From CAYQJS01 sp964417895 (lineage in GTDB: Bacteria > Chloroflexota > UBA6077 > SHYK01), in the NCBI GenBank assembly GCA_964417895.1, contig CAYQJS010000018.1, positions 21,258-85,257 on the forward strand: a DNA stretch of 64,000 nucleotides, in the 5' to 3' direction. Position 1 is the stretch's first letter, and each line of letters begins with the position of its first letter. Position numbers and translations under genes: made by a program. The notes under the pieces were generated by a model. That model saw nothing but the letters and a program-made list of their open reading frames with translations. It was not told the DNA's origin and did not search any database. Below are positions 43,842 to 52,874 of this stretch, in pieces.

Positions 43842-44185
43842 GAGTGTCATTCCTCCTAGAGATGGGTGCTGCAGGATGGGAATTAGGCCGATACGCGCTT
43901 TCCGCTCACACACCGTGGCGGCGGATTTCAGGGTATGGACGCAGGGATCAGATCTCCCATTGTCCTCCCAGGTGGAACGTAGGCCGGCTCATTCTATACA
44001 GCCCCGCGTTTGTTGCAGCCATCACGTTGGGCTCCTGTGATAAGACTGGGACGCCCAGCAAGACGAGCACTGCATGAAGTGATCTCCTCACGCCAGCGCT
44101 TCGCCGGCAATCCACCTTCGGTCCTACTAAACGCGCGCGCCGGGCGGTTTGTTACAAGCCCGCTGCGCCGGGGCGCGACCGTGCA
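43842..44185. other. Non-coding stretch between the PD40 gene and the RND operon
   Basis: About 340 bases. Apart from the PD40 ribosome site I see no convincing gene, terminator or RNA. Short open frames here have no family resemblance. Confidence 0.5.
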
Positions 44186-47100
44186 TTATGCCATAGCGGC
44201 GCCAGGAGCCGCAGCACGGCGCCTCCCGAAACGCAGGTACATGCTGGGTACCACGAGCAGGTTGAGCACGACCGACGTGATCAGGCCACCCAGAATGACG
44301 ATGGCCATGGGGTGCTCGATCTCGTGGCCGGGGATAGAGCCGGCAATCGCCAGGGGCACCAGGGCCAGTCCTGTCGCCAGCGCGGTCATCAAGATGGGCG
44401 CCAGCCGTTCTCGCGCCCCGCGCACCACCAGCTCGGGCCCAAAGGGCTCGCCTTCCACATCTTCCAGATGCTGATAGTGACTGATCATCATGATGCCGTT
44501 GCGAGTCGCGATCCCCAGCACCGTGAGCAGCCCGACGAGCGACCCAAGCGACAGCGTGCCATGGCTGAAGAAGTAGGCCGCAAGCAGGCCGCCCACCAGG
44601 GCCCACGGCAGGGTCACGAAGGTGAGCAGCGACATGCGCCAGCTCCCGAAGGACGTCAGCAGGACGAAGAAGATCGCGACGACGGCCGCGAGCCCGGAGG
44701 CCAGGAGACGCCCCTGGGAAGCCTGCCGCTCGGCGAACTCTCCCAGCACCTTCGCGTTGTACTCCAGAGGGAACTCGACTCTCAGCAGGGCACGCTCGAC
44801 GTCGCCCGCCACGGAGCCGAGATCGCGCCCCTTCACGTTCATTTGCACGTCTTGTTTGCGCGACAGGTTCTCCCGAGAGATGCTGTTCTCAGTCGGCAGG
44901 ATGTCTACGTCGGCCACATCCTGCAACCGCACCTGGCCACCCCGTGGCGTATCGAGCACCATCTCGCGAATATTGGTCAGATTGTCGCGTGCTTCGGGCG
45001 GGGTCCACACGTGCACGCCGTAGACCTTCCCCTCTCGGTGGATATCGCTGACTTCGAGGCCCGCCAGGAACGTGCCCGCCTGCCGCTGCACGTCGCCCGG
45101 CTTGATCCCATACTCCTGGGCTCTCGCCAGGTCCACCTTGACCTGGATGTGGGGGATCTCAACGTGAACCTCCACTTTCAGATCGGCCACGCCCTCGATT
45201 CCCGAGAGGGCGTTCTTAACCTCCTCCGACTTGGCGCGCAGGACGCGCGTGTCCGGGCCGGAAATGCGCACGACGATGGCGTCGCTGGCTCCGGTCAGCA
45301 CCTCTCGGATTCGCTCTTTCAAGTACGTCTGCACGTCGCGAACCAGCCCGGGGTAGCCGTCGACGGTCTCCTGAATCCGGGCCAGCGTCGCATCGTAGTC
45401 GACCTTGGGATCGACGCTGATCCAGTTCTCGGCGAAATAGATCCCGTAGGGTTCATCCGCCGCTATCGCGCGGCCGATGTGGGCTCCGAAGTTGCGGACT
45501 CCCGGGATCTGCCGCAGCTCCTTGCTGGCCTGCGTGACGATCCGGGTGGTCTCCCCAGCGGAGCTCCCGGGGTTGGCCAGCCAGTGCATGAGGAAGTCCC
45601 TCTCCTTGAACTCGGGGAGCAGCTCCGACTTGAGGAACGGCCACACCGCTACGCCGGCCAGCACGATGGCGATCACGGTCGCGTAGGCCAGGCGGGGCCT
45701 GTGGATGGTCCGGTTGAGGACCCAGTCGTACCCGCGCTGCAGCCAGGCGACGAGCGGTGGGATCGCGCGACGCTCCAGCGGCGCGCCGGGCAGAAGAATC
45801 AGGCTGAGTGCGGGCGTGACCGTGAGGGCGACGACCAAGGACGCGCCCACCGCCAGCGCATAGGAGGACGCGAGCGGCTGGAAGAACGAGCCCGACAGGC
45901 CCTCGAGGAAAAACACCGGCACCAGAGCCAGCAAGATGATCAGCGTCGCGTAGACGATGGCGCCTCGCACCTCGAGTGAGGCATCGAGAATGATGCTTGG
46001 AACCGACCGGTCGCTTCCCTCCCTCCGCGCCTGGCGGAGGCGCCGCAGGATGTTCTCGATGTCGATGATGGCGTCGTCGACCACGACACCCACGGCTATC
46101 ACCAGCCCGGCCAGGATCATCGTGTTGATTGTCGTTCCTCTGAAGTAAAGAACGACCCCAGCCGCCACCAGCGATATGGGGATCGCGACGAAGCTGATGA
46201 ACGCCGTGCGCCACTCGAAGAGAAAGGCGATAAGCACGAGAATCACGAGGAGACAACCGAAAAGCAGCGCGCGGGTGAGGTTCTCTATTGACAACTCGAC
46301 GAAGCTCGCCGGCCGAAAGATGGTGGAGTCAATGTCTATCCCGGGAAGACCGGGCTTCAGCGCCTCGATCGCCGCCTCCACTCCCCGACTCACCTCGAGG
46401 CTGTTGCCCCAGGGAAACTTCTCGACGACGAGCAGGAGACCGGGCCCGTCGTTGATGACAGCATCCCCGATGAGAGGCCAGGTGCCCCACACCACAGGGC
46501 CGAGGTCACCCAGGCGGAGAGCCGTGCCGTCGTTCTTCAATCTCGCATTGACCGCCATCTTGGCGAGCTCTTGCGGCGTGTTTTCCACGTCAGTGCTGGC
46601 GGGCTCGTGCCGCACCATGAGCCTCTGGTTGGGCGTATCGATGAACCCCCCGGTGCGGGCCTTCGCCGAGCGCTCGTTGTGCAGCAAGCCGGTTTCAAGC
46701 GCTGACGAGGTGACCTGCATCACCTCATAGAGCGGAACGTCGTAGGCGCGCAGCAGCTCGGGATCGGCCTGGACCTGGAGCTGCTTCAGCCGCTCACCCC
46801 ACATGGCCACGTTGGCCACGCCGGGCACCTGCATCATCTTCCATCTGATCGTCCAGTAGGTGATCATCGACAGTTCCATCACGGAGTAGTCCTTCGAGGA
46901 AACGCCGATTTTCATGGCCCGGCTCGTCGCCGAAAGCGGCGGCAGCATGTGGGGAGCGATGCTGAGCGAGGGGGGTAAGGCTCTTATCCCGATGGCCAGG
47001 CGCTCGGACACGAGCTGACGCGCAAGCATCAGGTCCATCCCGACCGCGAAGATCAGCTTGATCTGGCACAGCCCGGGAACCGACTTGGAGCGCAGGACAG

Positions 47101-47338
47101 CGAGGCCAGGCGTACCGTAGAGCGCCTGCTCCAGCTGAATTGTGATCAGCTCCTCGATCTCTTCGGTGTTCGCGCCCCAGCTTTCGGCCTGAATCTCCAC
47201 CAGTGGCGGGGCAAACTCCGGGAAGACGTCCACCGGCATTCTCGGCAGGACGATGGCGCCGAAGAACAACAACACCACCGAGAGAAAGACGACGATGAAT
47301 CGATAACGGAGACTCGCGTCAACGATGAAACGCATCAT
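44186..47338 (-). CDS. HME-type RND efflux pump (CusA/CzcA family), copy 1
   Basis: A 1,050-residue proton-driven inner-membrane transporter. The first helix (LRYRFIVVFLSVVLLFFGAIVLPRMPVDVFPEFAPPLVEIQAE) and the central pore motif (AVGVVVDDAIIDIENILRRLR, with proton-relay Asp pair in helix 4) are typical, and the second half repeats the pattern (GLLTVLGIATRNGIMMISHYQHL). It pumps metal ions or other cations or drugs out of the periplasm or membrane. It is the last gene of a leftward operon after the adaptor (62 nt upstream). No outer-membrane TolC gene is present in the window. Confidence 0.93.
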   Translation of the reverse strand: MMRFIVDASLRYRFIVVFLSVVLLFFGAIVLPRMPVDVFPEFAPPLVEIQAESWGANTEEIEELITIQLEQALYGTPGLAVLRSKSVPGLCQIKLIFAVGMDLMLARQLVSERLAIGIRALPPSLSIAPHMLPPLSATSRAMKIGVSSKDYSVMELSMITYWTIRWKMMQVPGVANVAMWGERLKQLQVQADPELLRAYDVPLYEVMQVTSSALETGLLHNERSAKARTGGFIDTPNQRLMVRHEPASTDVENTPQELAKMAVNARLKNDGTALRLGDLGPVVWGTWPLIGDAVINDGPGLLLVVEKFPWGNSLEVSRGVEAAIEALKPGLPGIDIDSTIFRPASFVELSIENLTRALLFGCLLVILVLIAFLFEWRTAFISFVAIPISLVAAGVVLYFRGTTINTMILAGLVIAVGVVVDDAIIDIENILRRLRQARREGSDRSVPSIILDASLEVRGAIVYATLIILLALVPVFFLEGLSGSFFQPLASSYALAVGASLVVALTVTPALSLILLPGAPLERRAIPPLVAWLQRGYDWVLNRTIHRPRLAYATVIAIVLAGVAVWPFLKSELLPEFKERDFLMHWLANPGSSAGETTRIVTQASKELRQIPGVRNFGAHIGRAIAADEPYGIYFAENWISVDPKVDYDATLARIQETVDGYPGLVRDVQTYLKERIREVLTGASDAIVVRISGPDTRVLRAKSEEVKNALSGIEGVADLKVEVHVEIPHIQVKVDLARAQEYGIKPGDVQRQAGTFLAGLEVSDIHREGKVYGVHVWTPPEARDNLTNIREMVLDTPRGGQVRLQDVADVDILPTENSISRENLSRKQDVQMNVKGRDLGSVAGDVERALLRVEFPLEYNAKVLGEFAERQASQGRLLASGLAAVVAIFFVLLTSFGSWRMSLLTFVTLPWALVGGLLAAYFFSHGTLSLGSLVGLLTVLGIATRNGIMMISHYQHLEDVEGEPFGPELVVRGARERLAPILMTALATGLALVPLAIAGSIPGHEIEHPMAIVILGGLITSVVLNLLVVPSMYLRFGRRRAAAPGAAMA

Positions 47339-47400
47339 GGCCGGTGACCTCCACCCAGGCGCGATCTACGCCCAGGGCAACCTGATTGATCGGCGTGGGC

Positions 47401-48144
47401 TCACTTTCCCGTCCGGAACTCAGCACCGTACAGCTCGGTCGCCCCAACCGCCACGATCTGGGTGCCAGCGGGCGGCCCTTCCCTCAAGACCGCGCGATTC
47501 CCGTCTATGTAGTCGACAACCGCCCGACCGCGAACGAAGACCCGGGGCTCCGGGTTCGTATACACCCAGGTCTCGCCGTTGATCTCGTAAACCAGCGCGG
47601 AGTAGGGGATGGCCTTCCGCATGCCGCTGCCCTTGAGAGCAACCTCGACCATCACCTTTTCCGCGGGGCCGAAACCGTGGTCGACCCCCTGTAGCGTGAA
47701 GTCGACCGGTATCTGCAGTACGGCTGCCGCCGGCCCAGCGACGAGCGATACCGGAGGCGCCGGCACAGGCTGCGCGATGACCGTCCGGGCCGGGACACCG
47801 GCGGACACTTTCCCAGGCAGGACGCGAACCGGGACCGTTGCGTCCAATGCCTCGTAATCACTGACGCTCAAGCGCACGCGCACCGCGAATACGCCCGCCG
47901 GCTGAAAGATCTCCCCCCCAATCAGGCGCTTCCGCGTCGTCTGCTCCTCCCGGAGCGGCGCGACCTCGATGCCGAGCCGCTTGACCGCGTCATCGGTCAA
48001 CGTCAGCCGCTTGAAGCTCGATCCCTCGATCGGCTCGATCTTCACGGCCTGGACCTTTGCCGCTGCTGACGGCCCGCCGCACGCCACGACCTGGAGACCG
48101 ACTATGCCCAGTGCCACGACACCCCAGAGATTACGGTGCTGCAT
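47401..48144 (-). CDS. Lipoprotein periplasmic adaptor (RND membrane-fusion protein), short
   Basis: About 248 residues. From ATG 48144 the signal peptide (MQHRNLWGVVALGIVGLQV) ends with a VAC lipobox. The body (LTLTDDAVKRLGIEVAPLREEQTTRKRLIGGEIFQPAG; VFAVRVRLSVSDYEALD; VMVEVALKGSGMRKAIPYSALVYEINGETWVYTN) resembles the beta-barrel and membrane-proximal part of CusB-like adaptors. It is shorter than typical adaptors, lacking a clear long coiled-coil hairpin to reach an outer membrane channel. It precedes the RND pump gene by 62 nt on the same strand. Confidence 0.85.
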   Translation of the reverse strand: MQHRNLWGVVALGIVGLQVVACGGPSAAAKVQAVKIEPIEGSSFKRLTLTDDAVKRLGIEVAPLREEQTTRKRLIGGEIFQPAGVFAVRVRLSVSDYEALDATVPVRVLPGKVSAGVPARTVIAQPVPAPPVSLVAGPAAAVLQIPVDFTLQGVDHGFGPAEKVMVEVALKGSGMRKAIPYSALVYEINGETWVYTNPEPRVFVRGRAVVDYIDGNRAVLREGPPAGTQIVAVGATELYGAEFRTGK

Positions 48145-48173
48145 CGCCCCCTCCCGAACTTGTCTTTTCGCGA

Positions 48174-48866
48174 TCATCGAACGTACCCATAGCTCTGCAA
48201 TCTCAGCGATCCGCTTTCAACCAACCCTACCCCGGGCGCAAATACCTTCCGATCCATGACCCCCGGCTCCAGCTCGGATGACTCGATCATTACCACGCAG
48301 TTCTGGAATATCCCAGCCGGAGTCGTCACCGTCACCAAGGTGCCGATCACTTCGGCCCGATCCTCGGCAATGCCTGGGGCAACTTCCTGGTAGTACTTCA
48401 TCCCAACCAAGGGATCCCCGGGCATAATCAAGCCTGGATTGCCATCCCTGTACGCCAGCCACGAGCCATCATGACTCACAAGCCGACCGTTCTCGTAGAT
48501 GTCGACGTCCTCGCCGAAATAGAACACGTCGCCAGTCGCTGGATCGAGAGCGAAGTAGTTCAGCGCCACCTCAGCGAGCACACCGAACTCTTCACTTCGT
48601 TCTTCGACGACGCGAGTCGTCACGCCACCTATCTCTTTCGTTTCATCCAGCACCGTGATGGTGACCTTTTCATTGCGCGATTCCAACACCATCTGATATC
48701 CCGGATTGAGCACGAAGTAACGGGATTCTCCCGTATCCGTCAGCGACCGCTCGGCAACGCCGAACTCGGTTTGCCACTCCTGGAGCGCAACGCTAGAGGA
48801 AACGCCAGCACTGGAAGCGAATCCCGCGACGAGCGCCGTTATCGCGACGACGGCGACAATCATCCC
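48174..48866 (-). CDS. Secreted protein of unknown function, family member A
   Basis: About 230 residues, starting at ATG 48866 just after GGAGAGGG; a longer frame to 49010 runs through C/G-rich repeats. The signal peptide is MIVAVVAITALVAGFASSAG. The core (QEWQTEFGVAERSLTDTGES; KVTITVLDETKEI; TTRVVEERSEEFG; GDVFYFGEDVDIYENG; GSWLAYRDGNPGL; GMKYYQEVAPGIAEDRAEVI) matches the protein at 60790-61500 along its length, defining a small secreted family. I recognise no known domain. Its place between the two RND genes and next to the adaptor suggests a part in the same efflux system. Confidence 0.75.
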   Translation of the reverse strand, partial: GMIVAVVAITALVAGFASSAGVSSSVALQEWQTEFGVAERSLTDTGESRYFVLNPGYQMVLESRNEKVTITVLDETKEIGGVTTRVVEERSEEFGVLAEVALNYFALDPATGDVFYFGEDVDIYENGRLVSHDGSWLAYRDGNPGLIMPGDPLVGMKYYQEVAPGIAEDRAEVIGTLVTVTTPAGIFQNCVVMIESSELEPGVMDRKVFAPGVGLVESGSLRLQSYGYVR

Positions 48867-48990
48867 TCTCCTACCGCAGTGGGAGAGGTTAGGTGAGGGC
48901 CCTTCCGCCGTTGGCACTCTGAACCAGTGCAGATGCTTGCCTGGGTCGTGGGTCGCCCTCACCCTCCCCTCTCCCATTGCGATGGGAGAG
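48866..48990. repeat. Two C/G-rich palindromic repeats between RND and secreted-protein genes
   Basis: The arms CCCTCTCCTACCGCAGTGGGAGAGG and CCCTCCCCTCTCCCATTGCGATGGGAGAGGG leave about 50 bases between them. They interrupt the operon spacing and could form processing hairpins. Confidence 0.65.
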
Positions 48991-49006
48991 GGACCGCTCC
49001 GACTCA

Positions 49007-52000
49007 TCATGCAGCCAGCCCCAAGTCGCGCCTAGGGCTCGCCGTCCCCCGAAAACGCAGGTAGATGGCGGGTAGAACGAACAGGTTGAGCAGGGTCGCA
49101 GTGACCAACCCGCTCAGAATGACGATGGCCATGGGGCGCGCAATCTCATGGCCGGCGATGTCGCCGAAGAGGAGGAAGGGCACGAGGGCCACCGCGGTCG
49201 CGACCGCGGTCAGCAAGATCGGCGAGAGCCGTTCCTGCGATCCCCGCATGAGGAGCCCTGGCCCGAAGGAGCCTCCCTCCTGTTCGAGGCGCTGATAGTG
49301 ACGAATCGTCACGATTGCGTTCCGCGCAGCGATCCCCAGCACCGTGAGAAGGCCGAGGAGCGAGGCGAGCGATAGCGCGCCGCCGCCGTTGAGCAAGAAC
49401 GCCGCCAGCAAACCACCCACCAGGGCCCATGGCAGCACCACGATGGCGAGCAACGCCAGCCCCCAGCTCTGAAAGGCTGCCTGCAGGAGGAGGAAAATCC
49501 CGATGGCGGCGACAATCCCAACCACGACCAAGCGCTGCTGGGCGGCCGCCCGCTCCTTATACTCGCCCAGCACCTGAGCGTGGTACTCCAGCGGGAACTG
49601 GATTCTCTCGATAGCCTGCTGCACCTCGCTGGTAACGGCGCCAACGTCGCGGCCGCGCGTATTGAAGCTCACGTCGATGCGACGCGACACGGCTTCGCGG
49701 TTGAGTGTGTTCAGCTGCGGCACGACACGAACATCCGCCACGTCCCCGACGCGCACGTGACCACCCCTGGGCGTGTCGATCAGGAGGTCGCGAACGCTGC
49801 TCAGGTTCGCTCGTACCCCGGGCTGGCCCCACACCACCACCTCGAACACCTTCTGGCCCTCGAACATGCTGCCAACTTGGAGGCCGTTCACCAGGGTGGC
49901 CGCCGCCCGGCGCACGTCGCCCGGTTTGAGTCCGTGGGGCTCGGCCTTGGCGAGATCCACCCTGATCGAGATGTGCGGCTCCTCGACCTGCTGCTCCACG
50001 CGCAGATCGACGACACCTCCGACCCGGGAAATGGCCTGTCTCACCTCCTCCGCCTTAGTGCGGAGCACGGGCAGCTCGGCGCCATAGATGCGCACCACGA
50101 CGTCATCCGCCGATCCCGTGACGACCCTCCTCATTACCTGCTGCGAATAGGTCTGCGTGCTGTGAGTGAGGCCAGGGTAGCCGTCGAGGGTGTTCGCGAC
50201 GGCTGCCGCCGTCGCATCATAGTTGGCAGCCGGATCGATGGTGACCCAGAGCTCGGCAGAGTTGATTCCGACCACCTGGTCGCCCAGGAGAGCGCGCCCG
50301 ACGTGGGCGCTGACGGCGCGGACCCCCGGGATGTTCCGCAGCTCACGACTTGCGTCATTGGTAATCCGGAGCATTGCCGGGTGTGAGGTGCCGGGTGCGC
50401 CTTCCCACTGGACGAGGAGCTGCGGCTCCTTGAACGGCGGAACCAGCGGCTGCTGTCCGAAGAATGGGAACGCCACGAGGCCGGCCAACCCCACGGCCAC
50501 CGCGGCGACGTTCAGGCCCGGCGCACGGATGGCCCACGCGAGCGCCCGCTCGTAGCGAGCCTGGAGCCACCGGACGAGCGGAGGCTCGCCGGCGTCCCGC
50601 GGCGCATTCCCCAGGAGCAAGAGGCTCAGCACGGGTGTGACGGTCAACGCGACCACCATTGATGCGAGCACGGCGGCCCCAAAGGTCAGGCCGAGCGGCC
50701 GGAGAATCGCACCGTTTACCCCCTCTAGGAAGAGGAATGGCGCCGCCGCCACGAGCACAATCAGGGTCGCGAATACCAGGGGCGCGCGAACCTCGCTCGC
50801 GGCCCCGATGACGATGGCCGCGGCCGACCCGTCCCCACTCTCCGTGCGACGCTGAGCCAGGCGTCGCGCGATGTTGCGGACGTCGCCGATCGCGTCGTCG
50901 ATGACGACGCCGAGGGCTATCACCAGACCCGCCAGGACCATCACATTGGCCGTAGTTCCCCGCAGGTTCAGTACCAACAGGGCGGCGAGCAGCGACAACG
51001 GGATCGCCACGGCGCTGATCACAACGACGCGCCAGTTGCGGAGAAAGGCGAAGAAAACCAGGACGATGAGAATCGCGCCGACGAGCGCCGTCCGGGTCAG
51101 ATTGCCGAGGGCCGATTCTACGAAGCTTGCCGGCCGAAAGACCGTGGCGTCGACTTCGACGTTGCCCTCCCGAAGACCGGGCGCAAGGGTGGCGAGCGTC
51201 GCTTCCACCGCCCGAGTCACTTCCAGTGTGTTGCTTGACGGAAACTTCTCGACGACGAGCAGGATGCCGGAGCCGTTGGGAAGGAGAGCGTCGCCGATGA
51301 CGGGTGGGTAGGACTCGACCACCTCGGCCGCGTCGGCCAGGGTCAGCCCGACCGCGCCTCCAGCTGAGCCCAGGCGCTGCTCGATGGCTACCTTGCCCAG
51401 ATCAGCCGGGGCTGATATGGGCAACACGTGGCGTACCTCGAGCCTCTGCTGGGGGCCATCGATCCACCCTCCGGAGCCAGGCGTCGTCGCCTTCAGCCAA
51501 CTGAGAGGCGACACCCAGAACGCGTTGCCGGCGGTCTCGACGATCTGGTCGAGGGACAGACCGAGAGCTGACAACCGTTCGGGGTCCACTAGCACCTGCA
51601 GCTGGCGCTCGCGGTGGCCCCACATGACCACGTTCGCCACGCCGGTCGCGCCCATGAGCGCAGGGCGGATCTTCCAACGGGCGAGGACACCCAGCTCGAC
51701 GGGGGACAACGTTTTTGAGGAAAGCCCGACCATCATGACTCGGCTGGTCGCCGAGAGGGGTTGAAGGATGACCGGGGGCGCGGACACGTTCGGCAGCAGA
51801 TGCGCCAGCAACAGGCGCTCCTGGACCAGCTGGCGGGCATTGATGAGGTTGGTCCCCGGCTCGAAATAGAGGGTGACCGAGGCCATTCCAGGAACAGACT
51901 TCGAGCGAATCGTGTCAACCCACGAGACGCCGGTGAGCATCTCCTCCAGGTTGAGGGTCACCAGGCTTTCCATTTCAGAAGTGTTGAGCCCGAGCGCCTC

Positions 52001-52153
52001 AATCTGGACCTCTACGAACGGCGGCGCGAACTCGGGCAGCGTGTCCAGCGGCATGCCGCTCAGCTGGCGAACGCCGGCGAACACCACCAGGGCGGCGACC
52101 ACGACCACGATGAATCGGAACTGCAGGCTCAACGAGATAATCCCACGCATCAT
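49007..52153 (-). CDS. HME-type RND efflux pump (CusA/CzcA family), copy 2
   Basis: A 1,048-residue transporter with the same architecture as the one at 44186-47338: first helix LQFRFIVVVVAALVVFAGVRQLSGMPLDTLPEFAPPFVEVQIE, helix-4 motif LGVVIDDAIGDVRNIARRLAQ with the Asp pair, and the second-half repeat GLLTVLGIAARNAIVTIRHYQRL. The two copies are clearly related but not recent duplicates. It is the first gene of the operon, about 240 nt downstream of two tandem promoters. Substrates cannot be told from sequence; metal/silver/copper-type pumps are the nearest group. Confidence 0.93.
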   Translation of the reverse strand: MMRGIISLSLQFRFIVVVVAALVVFAGVRQLSGMPLDTLPEFAPPFVEVQIEALGLNTSEMESLVTLNLEEMLTGVSWVDTIRSKSVPGMASVTLYFEPGTNLINARQLVQERLLLAHLLPNVSAPPVILQPLSATSRVMMVGLSSKTLSPVELGVLARWKIRPALMGATGVANVVMWGHRERQLQVLVDPERLSALGLSLDQIVETAGNAFWVSPLSWLKATTPGSGGWIDGPQQRLEVRHVLPISAPADLGKVAIEQRLGSAGGAVGLTLADAAEVVESYPPVIGDALLPNGSGILLVVEKFPSSNTLEVTRAVEATLATLAPGLREGNVEVDATVFRPASFVESALGNLTRTALVGAILIVLVFFAFLRNWRVVVISAVAIPLSLLAALLVLNLRGTTANVMVLAGLVIALGVVIDDAIGDVRNIARRLAQRRTESGDGSAAAIVIGAASEVRAPLVFATLIVLVAAAPFLFLEGVNGAILRPLGLTFGAAVLASMVVALTVTPVLSLLLLGNAPRDAGEPPLVRWLQARYERALAWAIRAPGLNVAAVAVGLAGLVAFPFFGQQPLVPPFKEPQLLVQWEGAPGTSHPAMLRITNDASRELRNIPGVRAVSAHVGRALLGDQVVGINSAELWVTIDPAANYDATAAAVANTLDGYPGLTHSTQTYSQQVMRRVVTGSADDVVVRIYGAELPVLRTKAEEVRQAISRVGGVVDLRVEQQVEEPHISIRVDLAKAEPHGLKPGDVRRAAATLVNGLQVGSMFEGQKVFEVVVWGQPGVRANLSSVRDLLIDTPRGGHVRVGDVADVRVVPQLNTLNREAVSRRIDVSFNTRGRDVGAVTSEVQQAIERIQFPLEYHAQVLGEYKERAAAQQRLVVVGIVAAIGIFLLLQAAFQSWGLALLAIVVLPWALVGGLLAAFLLNGGGALSLASLLGLLTVLGIAARNAIVTIRHYQRLEQEGGSFGPGLLMRGSQERLSPILLTAVATAVALVPFLLFGDIAGHEIARPMAIVILSGLVTATLLNLFVLPAIYLRFRGTASPRRDLGLAA

Positions 52154-52389
52154 GACCCCCGATGTCGCTGTGTGCTCATTGTGACGGCTCCTATAACGCG
52201 ATCCCCGCTGACCTGTTTCCGCTTCCGCAATTCGCCCGCGGCTCGTTCTACGTCAAAAATCCGGGCGACCCGGAGATTTATGGATGCCCGACCCTTACGA
52301 CGCATGAGTTTGCCCTCGGTCTTCTTTTCGGTGGGTTTTGCTACGCGCTTCGGTGAGGCGAGTTCCGAGCGGCATAACGAGCAAGCCGC

Positions 52390-52418
52390 ATTGTATTAAG
52401 AATCCTTAATTTTGTCCA
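52390..52418 (-). promoter_or_regulatory. Leftward sigma70-like promoter, proximal copy
   Basis: On the minus strand TGGACA, a 17-nt spacer, TACAAT. The spacer holds TTAAGGATTCTTAA, a near palindrome. It drives transcription toward the RND gene whose ATG is at 52153. Confidence 0.68.
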
Positions 52419-52507
52419 GCCCTGTTTGCCCTCGGTCTTCCTTCCACTGGGTTTGTTCCGGGTTTCGGTGAGGTGATTCCGGGGGGAGCATATAACAGGC
52501 AAGCCGC

Positions 52508-52536
52508 ATTGTATTAAAGATTGTTAATTTTGTCCA
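52508..52536 (-). promoter_or_regulatory. Leftward sigma70-like promoter, distal copy
   Basis: The same TGGACA, 17-nt spacer, TACAAT as the proximal copy, 118 bp further upstream. The spacer sequence differs (CAATCTT in place of GGATTCT) while both boxes are kept, suggesting selection on the boxes. Confidence 0.68.
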
Positions 52537-52756
52537 GCCCTGTCCTTGTACCAATACCCTCTCAGTCGGCCGAACTCCCATCGGCCCCGACGGCTGGCCG
52601 CTGACCTGGGGGCACCCTACGTTCCGTATTTTCCCCGTACGGGCAAGCGAAAAGAAACTGGGGAACACCCAAGTAAAGGACTACGCGCCGCTAGCTATAC
52701 GCGCCATGCGGTATCCTCGCGTCGCGGGTTCGGGCGCGAGGCCGTGGCAGGCTTGT

Positions 52757-52818
52757 CATCCTGAGCGACAGCGAAGGATCTGCCGACAGATGCTTCGCCC
52801 GTGGCTCAGCTTGACCAT
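52757..52818. repeat. Palindromic repeat of the TGAGCGAnAGCGAAG type
   Basis: Arms GTCATCCTGAGCGACAGCGAAGGATC and GATGCTTCGCCCGTGGCTCAGCTTGAC; related to 34644-34752 and 58298-58372. It lies just upstream of the second LVIVD gene. Confidence 0.7.
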
Positions 52819-52874
52819 TCGTCTATCCGCTCCGGCTCACCATGGCTGTTCATCTCACAAATGAGGAGGGAACA

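Larger units (their letters stand above)
52310..52545. repeat. Tandem duplication of about 118 bp upstream of the RND operon
   Basis: Two diverged copies (52310-52425 and 52428-52544) share TGCCCTCGGTCTTC at one end and GCAAGCCGCATTGTATTAA and TAATTTTGTCCAGCCCTGT at the other. Each holds an identical leftward promoter. The segment is AT-richer than its surroundings. Confidence 0.85.

Noticed and set aside
42819..43913. Start at 43913 for the PD40 protein.
   Set aside because: A ribosome site 10 nt before ATG 43841 and a proper signal peptide support the shorter start.
44312..45979. 555-codon plus frame opposite RND copy 1.
   Set aside because: Histidine/arginine/glutamine-rich shadow with no domain; the RND frame is complete.
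48866..49010. Longer start for the secreted unknown protein.
   Set aside because: The extra residues are repeat-derived and would hide the signal peptide.
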